A DNA stretch of 64,000 nt from Nageia nagi (taxonomy: Eukaryota; Pinophyta). The stretch is taken from the NCBI GenBank assembly GCA_050084985.1, contig JBITNC010000001.1, forward strand, positions 108,128,001-108,192,000, in the 5' to 3' direction. Positions 45,741 through 57,420 of the stretch are shown one piece after another (the first letter of the stretch is position 1; every line of letters starts with the position of its first letter). The notes beneath the pieces were generated by a model. The model was not told the DNA's origin, ran no database searches, and saw only the letters and a list, made by a program, of their open reading frames with translations. Position numbers and translations under genes: made by a program.

Positions 45741-48700
45741 TAGATCAAAACAAGCAAATGAAGGGAAGGCTGCAAACTATGGAGAAGAAGAACATGGTTA
45801 TGGTGAAGAACAATTGTTCTTATCAATGATGGATTGTGAAAAACTTGGAGAAGAGACTTGGCTGTTAGATAGTGGCTGCTCAAACCACATGACCGGTGAG
45901 AAATCTTTACTTTCAGTGGTTGATCATTCCTACAAATCCAGTGTGCGGTTAGGAAATGAGAAGAGGTTGGAGATACTTGGCAAAGGAGAGATGCAAGTTC
46001 CAACAAAACAAGGAACCATGAAGGTAAAGAACATTTACTACACTCTAGATTTAAAACAAAGTTTATTGAGTATTGGCCAAATGCTTGAGAAAAATTACAA
46101 ATTGGTGTTTGAAGATAGAATGTGCAAAATTTATGATAAAAATCATGGAGGAAGGCTAGTAACTACTGTTCAAATGACTGAAAATAAACTCTTTCCCATT
46201 AAATTTTTTGAGAAAAATGGTGGCTGTGTTTTTGTTGGGATTGAGGATAAAAGCAAGCTTTGGCATATGAGGCTTGGACACTTGAATTTTGGGAGCTTGA
46301 AAGCTCTTCCAGAAATGGTTAGAGGGTTGCCAAAACTAGAAGAATGCAATGATTGTGTGAAGGATGTGCACTAGGCAAGCAAGCAAGGGGGAAGTTTCCA
46401 AAGGATGAAGCATTGAGAGCCAAACACCCTCTCCAATTGGTCCATACTGATATTTGTGGGCCTATGCAAACAACAAGCTTTGGTAAATCTACTTACTTTA
46501 TCACTTTCATTGATGATTTTATAAGAATGTGTTGGGTTTATTTTATCTCAAGCAAAGATGAAGCATTGAAATGTTTTAAAGAATTTAAATTGCTAGTTGA
46601 GAAACAAAGTGAGCATAGTGTGAAGTGCTTAAGAAGTGATAGAGGAGGAGAATATTGCAGCAATGAGTTCTTTCAATTTTGTAAAGAGAATGGTATTAGG
46701 AGACACCTTACTTCTCCCTACACACCACAGCAAAATGGTGTAGCGGAAAGGAAAAATAGGACTCTTGTTGAGATGGCAAGGAGTATGTTGCAAAGCAAGA
46801 AGTTGCCCAATGTTTATTGGGCTGAAGCAATTAAAACAGCAGTGTATATTTTGAATCGGTCTCCTACAAGAAGCTTGGACAGAATAACTCCCTATGAAGC
46901 TTGGTTTGAGAGAAAACCAAATTTAGAACACTTCAAAGTGTTTGGATGCCTTGCATATGTGCACATCAATGATGAAAGAAGGAGGAAACTAGATGCCAAA
47001 TCTGAACCATGTGTGTTTATAGGATATTGTGAGCATTCAAAAGCTTACAAATTCTATAATCCCAAGAGCCACAAAACAATTGTATCAAGAGATGCAATTT
47101 TTAATGAAGGGGGAGAGTACAACAACCATAAAAAATTGCAGCAGAATGTGTTTGGAGGAGATAGTTTGGAGGAGAATGAAGCATTGAAAGTGCAGCCCAG
47201 CCATGGTGTGAGGAAGAAAAATGAGGAACAACCATCAAGTGTGAGTACTCCAAGCTCACCAACATCATCATCTAGCTCCAACACATCACCAAAAAGTGTA
47301 AGTGCACCAAGTTCACCCAATGCAAGATTGTTGAACCAAGGTAACAAAGGTAAGAGATGGTTGAGGGATCATACAGAAAGCCAAATCATAGATGGCAACT
47401 CTATGAGAAGATTCACAAGGAGCCAAACTCAAGAGATGCAAAATCTTGTTGCAAGATTAGAGAGCATGCACATATATGGAGATGAAGACAATGGAGAGCC
47501 CAAAGGTGAAGTGGTAAATTATGTTCTTTCATGTGTTTCAAATTCTATTTCAAATACAAATATTGCTATTGTTGAGCCATCTTGTTATGAAGAAGCTTGT
47601 TCTAATGGTGTTTGGATGCAAGCTATGAAAGAAGAGATTGATGCTATTGAAAGAAATTATACTTGGGAACTTTGCAAGTTGCCTAAAGGTAAGAAAATGG
47701 TTGGTTTCAAATGGGTGTACAAAACAAAATGCAAGAGTGATGGTAGTGTTGAGAGGTACAAAGCAAGGCTAGTGGCAAAGGGATTCACTCAGCAGTATGG
47801 AGTGGATTTTGAGGAGACATTTGCACCAGTTGCAAGATAAGAAACAATCAGATTGGCACTCTCTTTGGCAGCAAGTAAGGGTTGGACAGTCCAACACATG
47901 GATGTGAAAAGTGCATTTTTGAATGGTGACATCAATGAAGAGGTGTATGTACCACAACCTCAAGGTTTTGAGGTTTCGGGAAGAGAAGACCATGTATACA
48001 AGCTTAAGAAGGCACTATATGGGCTGAAGCAAGCTCCAAGAGCTTGGTATACAAGAATTGATGGATACTTCAAAAGTGTGGGTTTTCAAAGAAGTGTAAG
48101 TGAACCTACCTTGTATTTTAAGAAAAGTGCTACTGATATTTTGATTGTTTGCTTGTATGTAGATGATTTGATATTCATGGGCAGCAATAAGAAGATGAAT
48201 GAAGAGTTCAAAACTCATATGATGGCTGAGTTTGACATGAAAGATCTTGGTTTGATGAGCTACTTTCTTGGCTTGGAGGTGCATCAAACGCAAGATGAAA
48301 TCTTTGTGTCTCAATCCAAATATGCAAGAGACATGCTCAAAAGATTCAAAATGGACAATTGCACACCTGTAGCAACACCTACAGCCCATGGAGAACACCT
48401 TTGCAAGGAGGATGGAGAACCAAAAGTTGACAAAAAGCAATATAGGAGCATTGTTGGTAGTCTTATGTTTTTGACAAACATAAGACTAGATCTGCAATTT
48501 AGTGTATCTTTGATGGCAAGATACATGAGTGATCCATCTGCTGTACATCTCAAGGCAGCGAAAAGAATACTGAGGTATGTGAAGGGAACCATTGATTATG
48601 GAATACATTATACATGTGATTCCAAGCTCCAACTCACAGGTTTTAGTGATAGTGATTGGGGCAGTGATTTGGATGATAGAAAGAGCACAAGTGGGAATTG

Positions 48701-49058
48701 CTTCTCTCTTGGATCAGGTTTGATATCATGGAGCTCTCGAAAACAATCTACAGTAGCTCTTTCTAGTACGGAAGCTGAGTATGTGGTTGTGACAAGTGCT
48801 TCAACACAAGCACTATGGTTGAGAAAAGTGTTGAAAGAAATTGGAGAGGAGCAAACTCAAGAAACAACAATTTTTTGTGACAACCAAAGTGCCATCAAGT
48901 TGGCACACAATCCTATCCAACATTCTAGAACCAAGCACTTTGATTTGAAGATTCATTTCATTCGAGATTTGGTGGAGAAAGGAATGATAAAATTGAGGTA
49001 TTGTCCAACACAAGACCAAGTGGCGGATATCTTCACAAAATCGGTGGCAAAATCTTAA
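45740..49058 (+). pseudogene. copia pol (protease, integrase, RT, RNase H), lightly damaged
   Basis: Protease shows an intact WLLDSGCSNHMTG (about 45859-45897). GAG-pre-integrase follows (LWHMRLGHLNFGSLKAL), with a frame change near 46350 beside the CxxC. Integrase shows HTDICGP, LRSDRGGEY and GVAERKNRTL, so all three catalytic residues are present. RT runs from about 47,600 (WVYKTKCKSDGSVERYKARL) through one stop at 47838-47840 (TAA after VAR) to the catalytic LYVDDLIFMG. RNase H has FSDSDWGSDLDDRKSTSGN and LSSTEAEY. The pol stop lies at 49056-49058. This copy is recent enough to show every catalytic motif. Confidence 0.92.
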
Positions 49059-49111
49059 TTTGTGTTGTTAAGAGACTTGATTGTTAGTCCTCTTACCAGT
49101 AAGGGGGAGTA

Positions 49112-49516
49112 TGAAGAATTTGAAGACCAACCGATCAGCTACCTATAACCGGCCAACCAGCTAGAATAAGTGAACCGGCCACTTGGCTAAGCAGCCGACC
49201 TGCCGGCTAGTTCTGTTTTCTATGTATGACGTTTTTCCTTCCTGTGGCTTTCCAGTTCATGTTTCTTGGTGTTTCAGCTTCTAGGCTAAAGGGAAAAGGT
49301 CACCTACAGCCTCTATAAATGTTTGTAATGTATTTTGCAGCATCATCGAAGTGTGTGGAGTTGTATTGGAGTTGTAGCTTGCATTCTCAATAATCAATTT
49401 GGTGTTGGATTCAATTTCAGTTCTCCATTGTTGTTGAGTAGTGCAATTTCATTTTTCTGAGTTGTATTATGAATTGTTAGGCAATTCATTTTTTTTGTTA
49501 TAGTTAAAGAACTTCA
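49112..49516 (+). repeat. copia 3' LTR (405 bp)
   Basis: It follows the tract TAAGGGGGAGTA. Its ends match the 5' LTR and it is followed by the CAGGT duplication. Confidence 0.95.
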
Positions 49517-51059
49517 CAGGTACTGGCTCATAGTCCTCTGGGAGGTGCCTGCTACGGTAGTAGCGCACCACTATCCTACAGTCATCTAGTATGCCCTACT
49601 AGAGGCTGAACTGACGAAGTACCCGCTCTGGCCTATACGGCTCCACTAGTGCCCTATGTGCCTGTATGTATGTAGGGTGTCTCACCCATGCCATCTCCTG
49701 TATGTCCTCCCACTCTGGTACACCTCCCCAATAAGGATGCCAGTATATCTACACCTCCTGCAGTAGGTCAAACTGTACCTACCATCCCTCTAGGTCCATG
49801 CTAGGAAAATCTGGTCCCTCTATCGTCGCCCACCATTGCTAGGTAGGTACATCATCTGGCTGGTCTTGGGGCAACATCGTTGGTCTAGAAATGATGATGT
49901 GATCATATGCCCACACCTGTAGTATCATAGAATGAGCTACCTGTCTCCCCCCTCTCTCCACCTTTGCAAAGCTGTGGAGGTCATGTTAGAGTTATGCCAG
50001 TATTGTGGGGCACCATGCATACCGCTGCCTGTGTGTCACCATGTCCTGTATAATAGGAACCATGCCTACAGGGAAGGTCTCACTACTCTTGTCCGGGTAG
50101 ACAATAGCATCCAGAAGGTAAGCAATGAGGAGCCTCATCCGTAGGTCACCCGTGCTGGAGGATACTTTGACACATGTCTCATTAGGGACACACCTCTCTT
50201 CCTATGATTTACTTCATCTGACCCTGTCAACCATGTAGCCCATACCTCTGCCTGTTCCAGGTTGGGAACAGGAACCATGTTCACTAGCCTCCCCCTGATA
50301 GGAAGTCTAGTGATCCTGTAGATATCCTCTAGTGTCACAGTGATCTCACTAGTCGGAAGGTGAAAGGTGTTGGAATTTGGATCCCACCTCTCCATCAAAG
50401 TTGTTAGCATGTTGCAGTCATGAAACACATAATCGACAAATGCAAGGTAGCTAAAGGAAATGTCCTCCAGAATGCTCCGGGCTATGTCAGTTTGTGGCCA
50501 CTGTTGGGCAGTGGTGAAGGTGGCACTCTTGCCGGATGGTCGCATAAGGTATGAACGATTCTGCAAGAAAAGAGTGACAAAACACAAGTTAGTATCAGAT
50601 ATGAAACAAAAATGGCAAAAATAGTATTGGTAAAGAGGACCGCCCACGGTCCAAACTAGGGCAGAAAGGACCGCCAGCGGTCCTATTTCCGTGCATAAAG
50701 GTTGATAAAATTCAGGGTACAGGTGCGTACGAAATAGCATAGTACAGCCATGATACCAAAAATTCGAAAAAATAGAATGAAAAGGGAAAAATGATGGGCT
50801 AGGGTATTCAACAGGAAAACCCTAGGGGTAATTTGGAAAACCAGTATGTAGGTAGCTAAAATTTGAAGACAAGCAAAAGCATAGCAAGGAAAAGGTAGGA
50901 GATGCAATGTACCTGATGACCGGTAGGAGAATCAGCCACCAAGGTAGCTCTATGTCCATTTCAGCATGTGATTGGCAGGGCCATAGTGTGCAGCATAGCA
51001 GTACAAGAAATATCACCTAGTGATAGCGATAAAATCACCAGCTAAACCTCTCTGACTCA

Positions 51060-51440
51060 GTCTCTCAAGCTCTAGGATACTCTCAGCTATGAAAATGACA
51101 GTGTGATCAAATGAGGAAGGGTGGGGCAAATTTAATAGAAAAGTTAGGGCACATACTTCAAGACAAATTTTGATTTGAGCATTCGATGTACGTAGACAAG
51201 CAACTAGGTATCAGTCTAGAATCCAGGGGTGATTCGTAAGGACCTAATCTTCATGATTTTCGATGAATCCTTAAGAAAAGGACCACCCGTAGTCTTAGAT
51301 GAAGACCGTCGGTGTTCTAAATCTGCCAGAAAGGATCGCCTGCATTCCTTTATCCAAAAAATCAGCCTATCTAAGTATCACAGGTGCTTGATTAACGTTA
51401 TATCTAGGAGAATATTGCTTTGAGTTTCATTTTTGCAGAC
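51060..51440. other. Spacer between PMD gene and tandem arrays
   Basis: No coding feature was recognised. The phrase GAAGACCGTCGGTGTTC resembles LTR sequence of the same element (GAAGGCCGTCGGTGCTC), suggesting local rearrangement. Confidence 0.4.
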
Positions 51441-51446
51441 CTATGT

Positions 51447-51955
51447 TATCAGCTTATCATGTCTATGGGTGGAGTTCCAGCTCCTGTTATCAGCTTATCA
51501 TGCCTATGGGTGGAGTTCCAGCTCCCATTATCAGCTTATCATGTCTATGGGTGGAGTTCCAGCTCCCATTATCAGCTTATCATGTTTATGGGTGGAGTTC
51601 CAGCTCCCATTATCAGCTTATCATGTCTATGGGTGGAGTTCCAACTCCCATTATCAGCTTATCATGTTTATGGGTGGAGTTCTAGCTCCTGTTATCAGCT
51701 TATCATGTCTATGGGTGGAGTTCCAGCTCCTGTTATTAGCTTATCATGCCTATGGGTGGAGTTCTAGCTCCCGTTATCAGCTTATCATGCCTATGGGTGG
51801 AGTTCTAGCTCCCATTATTAGCTTATCATGTCTATGGGTGGAGTTCCAGCTCCCATTATCAGCTTATCATGCCTATGGGTGGAGTTCCAACTCCCATTAT
51901 CAGCTTATCATATCTATGGGTGGAGTTCCAGCTCCCGTTGCTAGATTATCATGCC
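51447..51955 (+). repeat. Tandem array, 41-bp unit, about 12 copies
   Basis: TATCAGCTTATCATGYCTAT recurs every 41 bp from 51447. Because 41 is not a multiple of three and the unit lacks stops, all three forward frames stay open. The resulting ORFs are artefacts of the repeat. Confidence 0.95.
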
Positions 51956-51974
51956 TCTTGGTGGAGTTTTAGCT

Positions 51975-52490
51975 CCATCAGTTTATCATTATTTTGCGTT
52001 GTTCGGTTCTTATGCAACTGCAGCATACCTCTTGGTGTGAAGTCTCAGTTGTGTGGAACTTAGCTCTCCTCTATCAGCTTATCATGCCTCTTGGTGGAGT
52101 TTCAGCTCCATCAATTTATCATTGTTTTGCAGAGTTCGATTCTTATGCAACTACAACATACCTCTTGGTGCGAAGTCTCAGTTGTGTGGAACTTAGCTCT
52201 CACGTATCAGCTTATCATTATTTTGTGGAGTTTGGTTCTTATGCAACTGCAGCATGCCTCTTGGTGCAAAGTCTCAGTTGTGGGGAACTTAGGTCTCATC
52301 AGCTTATCATTGTTTTGCAAAGTTTGGTTCTTATGTAACTGCAGCATACCTCTTGGTGCAAAGTCTCAGTTGTGTGGAACTTAGCTCTCACGTATCAGCT
52401 TATCATTATTTTGTGGAGTTCAGTTCTTATGCAACTACAGCATACCTCTTGGTGTGAAGCCTCAGTTGTATGGAACTTAGCTCTCCCCTG
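51975..52490 (+). repeat. Tandem array, about 95-bp unit, five copies
   Basis: CTTGGTGYRAAGTCTCAGTTG recurs at 52031, 52164, 52260, 52352 and 52448. The units share AGCTTATCAT with the 41-bp array, so one array probably grew out of the other. Simple TCATGTGTG-type sequence follows to about 52700. Confidence 0.9.
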
Positions 52491-52987
52491 TGTGTGGTTA
52501 TGGTTATCAGGTCTTGTCTTGTGATGTGGTCATGTGTGTGGTCATGTGTGTTGTCATGTCTTATCTTGTGATGTGGTCTTGTCAAGTTGTCGTTAGGTCG
52601 TCATGTGTGTCATCATGGTTATCATGTCTTATCTTGTGATGTGGTCTTGTCAAGTCGTCTATCAGGTCATTGTCATGCGTGTTGTCAGGTTTGTTGTCAT
52701 GGGTCATCAGTATTGCGGTAAGATTATCAGATTATCAGATATATCATGCTATCACCTTCTATGGCAAAATGCAAGGGGCAAGCATGCCCAAGGTAATATC
52801 AAAAGGGAGTTTTCTCAACCTATATCTAGTACTAATAAGCTTTATCATGATGTTGTTTAAGTTTAGAATGGTTAGTGTTTATCATTGCTTATCAAAATTG
52901 TTTGCTATGATGTTGTGTTTTTACTTTGAATGCAAAATCTCAATTCACCTCATGTTTCTTTCGATTTCACATCCAAAGTGGGGCATC

Positions 52988-53840
52988 TGTTAACACATAA
53001 AAATGAATTTATGTTTTAAAATCAATAAATTAATGAAATATGCTTGGCCTAAATGTATGTCTTGAATGTATTAAAGTGATAATATCAATGTTTGTCTTGA
53101 ATATGAATTTTGTAATGATTATCTTGAATATTGCATGGATTATCTTGAATATTACATGAATTATCTTGTTATTGGTGTGTTTATCTTGAATATTGTGAAT
53201 TAGCCTTATTTATGTAGATGCATGCCGACCCATGGGCTGTATTATCTATTATCTATATAAATAAGGGATCTAATAGTAAGTCCACACAACAAGGATACAC
53301 ATGATCCCGCGTATGGTCTTGTAAGTGGCAACCCCTTAAGGTATCTCTTGGTACTGCCTACAAGGCTGTGGTTTGTGTGCTTCCTTTTGCGAGCTATCCT
53401 GACATCCACGATCTATTCTGATATCATACTGCTATCTGAGACATCCGTATTGAAGTTCTGGACTTGATCGAGAAGTTAAGAATCATCAAACGAAGGCCGT
53501 CGGTGCTCCTTTATGAACCAAAGAACACCGCCGGTGCTCTTATATCACTGAAACGGACCGCTTGCGGTCCTCTTTTTACATTTTCATAGGTCACAACATT
53601 GTTGGAAAGGCAGCTCATTATTAGTACATCGCCAATATCTTCATCTTTCGTTGTTAGGTACATTCCATGAGGTAAGTACACAAATTACAGTCTTGGTTGG
53701 TACAATTACATTTCTGAATTGGTTATTTTGTTTGTTGCTATTTAGAATAAATTGTTATCCATAGCTCAAATACAAATAATATTGAGTTTGTAGATATTTG
53801 CCTATTTATTTATTTGCATGCTCAATTTTATTTGTAAACA
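52988..53840 (+). repeat. Tat-like 3' LTR (853 bp)
   Basis: It starts TGTTAACACA and ends TTTGTAAACA, followed by CCTCT. It is the pair of 40187-41038. Confidence 0.95.
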
Positions 53841-53976
53841 CCTCTTTTGTATTTGAAGTAGTTTCAGATCCATACTTTATATACTAGTTTATATTAAGGC
53901 TTTCATTTTTTCTAACATTTTCTTTATCATTACCAAATTTTTTATTCTATTTAAACTATAACATGTGACATAAAAG

Positions 53977-54472
53977 TGTCAGAACTTGTAATGCATTATT
54001 GTAAGGTCTTTTAATGAAATTCACTTAATACTTAAGGGTATCTCTAGATACTTTAAGTATTTAAGTGAATATGATAATGTAACTTGTCCTACACTCCATC
54101 TCATGAGCAAGTCCCTTAGGTAAAAGGGTGATGCATGTCATGATATTGTACAAAGGTTAATAGGGTGATCCAAGGGATGATTTTAGCCTATGAATAGAGG
54201 GCCCTCTCCTTGAGATCACACACTTGGAGAAGCATGAAAATGTTAGTCTTATAGAGTTGTAGGAATGCTCTTATAGGAGAATTCTTGAGAATTTGTAGGA
54301 GAGTTCACTTGTGAGAAATAATAGAAAATATGGTTCAAAGTTGATGTACTCCCATGATGGAGGAACCACTATACATGATGTGAATCATTGTGCATAAAAT
54401 TATATTTCTTATGTTGAAGATTTATGGAATCCTTCAAGATGATCTTGGTTATGGAATCTTTTAATTCCATCA
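53977..54472 (+). repeat. 5' LTR (496 bp)
   Basis: It matches 58117-58612 with equal length. Its TATA position reads TATGAATA, a decayed form. Confidence 0.92.
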
Positions 54473-54513
54473 TTTGGTATAAGAGTAGAGTTGTGTGCAT
54501 AATCAACCATAAA

Positions 54514-54910
54514 AATAAGGCCATGACGTTGCAAGTCTACAGGAGTAGGAGACAAGTTAGTCGAGGAGGGGCGATGGAGAGGGACCAATTACGGCATGGC
54601 CTCCTCAACCTCAACATTGCCTTAACCAATATTGCCCTCAAACATGGCGACCATATCACTCAAGTTCGTGGGAAAGAGAAGATCGCACAACTTTATTGGA
54701 AGAATGCAAAGTAGATCGAGATAGTAAGAGTACTTTTGGAAAATAAGGACATAGACCTCAATGCTTTGAATAAGTCAAAAGAAACAACACTTGATCTGAC
54801 AATAAAAATCATAATTTGAATATGTTTCTTTTTAAACAAAAAAAAGCATAAAGAGAAGCTAGAGCTGAGAATGATAAACATTTATCCCAGCCTATGGAAG
54901 GAAGAGCATT
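54514..54910 (+). pseudogene. Captured ankyrin-repeat gene fragment
   Basis: Plus-strand translation after about 54714 gives EIVRVLLENKDIDLNALNKS and then KETTLDLT. This is the plant ankyrin-repeat pattern seen in the family with PGG or membrane tails (LLENKDIDxNAxNKxGETxLD). It is preceded by a 54514-54714 frame (AMERDQLRHGLLNLNIALTN) of unknown origin and ended by stops. It lies just inside the 5' LTR, where gag would be expected, so it is probably host sequence carried by the element. Function is not expected. Confidence 0.6.
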
Positions 54911-54975
54911 AAAGCATAAAGCATGATATCCAGTCACAACTCATGCATACTGAACAAACATAAAGGCAAGTTAGT

Positions 54976-55145
54976 AGAATTGCTAAGGATTTACATAAAT
55001 TGCATAGGGAGGGGTAGGTGGAGTGCTTGGTTGGAGGGAAGAGATCTGACTTTGGGTGGCAAGCTGCCATGGGCTGTAAAATAGATAATAGGACTGTGAT
55101 AGGCTTCCTCTTTCATCATTTTTGAACTCTACTAAAATGAATGAT
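54976..55145. repeat. Direct repeat of about 165 bp, first copy
   Basis: TTGCTAAGGATT and the following 160 bases recur at about 55923-56085. They share GTGGAGTGCTTGGTT-like and TACCATGGGCT-like sequence. Confidence 0.8.
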
Positions 55146-55485
55146 TGAAGTATGCTCTACATCATGCATCTCGTCCAACAATTTGTGAGGCATGAATGTT
55201 AAATTCAAGGTACCAAATCATTATTACATTTGGTGAATCAATGTCAATGTATGTTAGAGAAGCTAGACTTGGTGGGTGAGGCTATTGAATAATTTTCTTG
55301 TTGTGTGCACTACATTTTTTGTTTATTTAACAAAATCATATAAATAATTAATATTAGCCTTAATCTTTCAACTAATCCTAATAATGTTATTCCAAGTTGA
55401 ACAATGAGAGTTGGAGGAATCTACAAAAACTAAACTAATTCCAACTTACTTGGAATTTCTTTGAAAAACATATTTGATGAACTCC

Positions 55486-55930
55486 TTACAATGCTTTTAC
55501 CAAGTAGGGAAGATAAGGAAGCATGCCAAAAATTGATTTTTACTTTTGTTTGTTTTAGATCATTATTTGAGTTTAATTTTGGTATGAAGGTGTCATCATA
55601 TCATAATATTTCCTTTCTCCCCCTTGATGACAACTTCACCTATCAAATACTCATGTGACCATGTTTGAGTTTTAGATCATTATTTGAGTTTGTTTATAAT
55701 CTTTTTTGGACCAAGTTTGTATTAAATAATTTCTGGCATAGTTAAGGTAATATGGTTGCATGAGTATTTGATAAGTGAAGTTGCCATCAAGGGGAAGAAA
55801 GGAAATATTGTGATATGATGACACCTTCATACCAAAATCAAACTCAAATAATGATCTAAAATAAATAAAAGTAAAAATCAATTTCTGGCATGCTTCCTTA
55901 TCTTCCCTACTTGGTAAAAGCATTGCTAAG
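55486..55930. repeat. Large imperfect inverted repeat
   Basis: Arms at about 55486-55672 and 55740-55930 are reverse complements over roughly 185 bp; both contain AAGTAGGGAAGATAAGGAAG or its complement. Together with the direct repeats at 54976-55145 and 55923-56085 it looks like a foldback unit bracketed by a duplication. A third partial copy lies at 57430-57580. Confidence 0.85.
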
Positions 55931-56085
55931 GATTAACATAAATTACATAGGGAGGGGTGGATGGAGTGCTTGGTTAGAGGTAGGAGATTCGACTCTAAGT
56001 GGAAAGCTACCATGGGCTACAGAATAGATAATAAGGTTATGATGAGCTTCCTTTTTTTCCATTTCTAAACTCTACTCCTTGAGTA
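55923..56085. repeat. Direct repeat of about 165 bp, second copy
   Basis: This is the pair of 54976-55145. It begins exactly where the inverted repeat ends. Confidence 0.8.
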
Positions 56086-56099
56086 GGTCATGGTAGAGT

Positions 56100-57420
56100 T
56101 TTTTCAAGTAGATGGTATCACCAAAGGGGGTTGCTCCTACTTGCTGTCAATGCAGAAACACATCCTTGGTAGTTATATGCCTTTCAACTATTATTTGATA
56201 GGGTTATTTTTATTTTATTTTATTTGTAACACGAGAAGGGTACCACAAGAAGGGGGCCACTTTACCTCAAGGAGGAAGCTATATGAAAAGGGAGTGATTC
56301 ATTGGGAGGGGAGCATCGCTTCACATGCCAGGTAATGGGATATCTATCCTCTACCGTGCAATAAGAAGCAGGACGGCCCATACGCAAATCAATAAGACTT
56401 GATAAGCCTTATAATCAGGAAAAACTTTAGTTTTATCACATATCTAATAATTCAAGAAACACTTGATAAGCCTCTTTCTCTTTTTGACTTTTAAAAATGC
56501 AATGATGCTACTTGAAAGGTTGTATTGGAACCATGATGCTTCATCTTTCCTCTTTCTCCTAGCTTTATTTCCAAGGATAGAGATTATAAATACAATATAT
56601 TATTTGATACAAATAAATGCTCCTTTATATATATTTTAATATTTTTTACTAAAAAAATATTGTACAAATATAAAAGTCTTTGCACAATTTTTAGATAATT
56701 TGTAAAAAATTACAAACTTTTACAAAAAAATTCATAACAACATATTGTTATATAAAAAATAAACTCCCCTCCTTTTGTTTTATATAGTAAAAGCTTGTAA
56801 ATAAAAAAAATTTGCAAGTTTTTACAACTTTGTAAAATTAAAAAAAAATTACAAATTTTTCCTACAACAAATTTCATGATATAATAAAAATGTTGTTGCT
56901 ACATATTAAGCAATTTTTTGTAACCAAAAAAAATATACAACTAATAAGAAATAAAATTGTTAGTATAAATTGCATTGCAACAAAATTTTATTACATCTTA
57001 AGAAAAAAATTGCAACTAACAAAGAAATGCTATATTTGCAACAAATAGCTCCAAGAAGAATGCAAGAGAGTGAGAAATGATACCTTAGGATTTCTTACCT
57101 CTCAATGAAGACTAGAAGGAGAAACCAACATGACTATGCTACTAGTTAAGATGCATATGATGGAATAAGGTAGTATTAATCCAATAATATGGATTCAAAT
57201 TCCATCAAAAATTGCAATTTTGTGGCTTTTGAATCTTGACTAGTGGCATAGTCAAGTTTGTATGTTGTGGCTTATTCTTCATCTATGCTATAGTATTGTT
57301 GAAAGAGAATTTAAAACTCTAAATCAACATGTTTGTAAATAGATAAGAACTTATGCATCTTTGACATGTGGCTTATCCTTTGTTTGTAATCTTTTTTCAA
57401 TCAAGTTTGTATTTTAATTT
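56100..57420. other. AT-rich interior without gene
   Basis: This includes low-complexity A/T stretches with repeated TTACAAATTTT-like words (56,640-57,050). There is no coding motif. Confidence 0.6.

Larger units (their letters stand above)
44389..49516 (+). mobile_element. Nearly intact Ty1/copia retrotransposon nested in the PMD gene
   Basis: LTRs of 405 bp each (44389-44793 and 49112-49516) start TGAAGAATTTG and end AGAACTTCA. The target-site duplication CAGGT is present on both sides (44384-44388 and 49517-49521). The primer-binding site TGGTATCAGAGC (44796-44807) matches initiator tRNA-Met. The polypurine tract TAAGGGGGAGTA (49101-49111) abuts the 3' LTR. LTRs differ at about 15 positions. 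Coding damage is limited to a few stops and two single-base-type shifts. Confidence 0.95.
43621..50913 (-). pseudogene. Antisense plant-mobile-domain (PMD) gene, interrupted by copia
   Basis: On the strand opposite to gag, an exon from 50560 (after a TTTCTTGCAG acceptor) encodes NRSYLMRPSGKSATFTT and then TEI-type PMD motifs: SYLAFVDYVFHDCNMLTTLM, RWDPNSNTFHLPTSEITVTL and EDIYRITRLPIRG. Further along come VGMVPIIQDMVTHRQRYAW and ILQVWAYDHIII. The frame shifts near 50140 and has a few nonsense codons. It runs to 49517 and continues after the copia insertion at 44388 in the same frame, through an acidic region to a GT donor at 44005. A final exon (43916-43621, in phase) encodes a coiled coil (KEIKALYEQLRQAERQIGEE) and a Gly/Ser tail. 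An upstream exon ending at 50913 is possible. PMD proteins are known from plant nuclear factors of the MAIN/MAIL type and from transposons. Function here is unknown. Confidence 0.75.
40187..53840 (+). mobile_element. Tat-like Ty3/gypsy element with gag, antisense PMD gene and no recognised pol
   Basis: The LTRs (40187-41038 and 52988-53840) start TGTTAACACA and end TTTGTAAACA. They are flanked by an identical 5-bp duplication, CCTCT (40182-40186 and 53841-53845). A primer-binding site TGGTGAACCCGACG follows the 5' LTR, and a tract AAAGTGGGGCATC precedes the 3' LTR. The LTRs differ at about 20 of 852 positions. Inside are a Tat-type gag on the plus strand, an antisense plant-mobile-domain gene, a nested copia element and two tandem arrays. 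Protease, RT and integrase are absent apart from those of the nested copia, so the element must be non-autonomous. Confidence 0.9.

Noticed and set aside
47054-49019. Minus-strand ORFs of 68-141 codons across copia pol
   Set aside because: They are antisense shadows of the pol frame, which carries all catalytic motifs.
51447-51955. Regular 41-bp repeats as a possible CRISPR array
   Set aside because: There are no distinct unique spacers, the whole unit repeats, and the context is a plant LTR element.
51420-52384. Several overlapping forward ORFs of 64-179 codons
   Set aside because: They are frames left open by the 41-bp and 95-bp tandem repeats; all three forward frames are open and none has protein-like composition.
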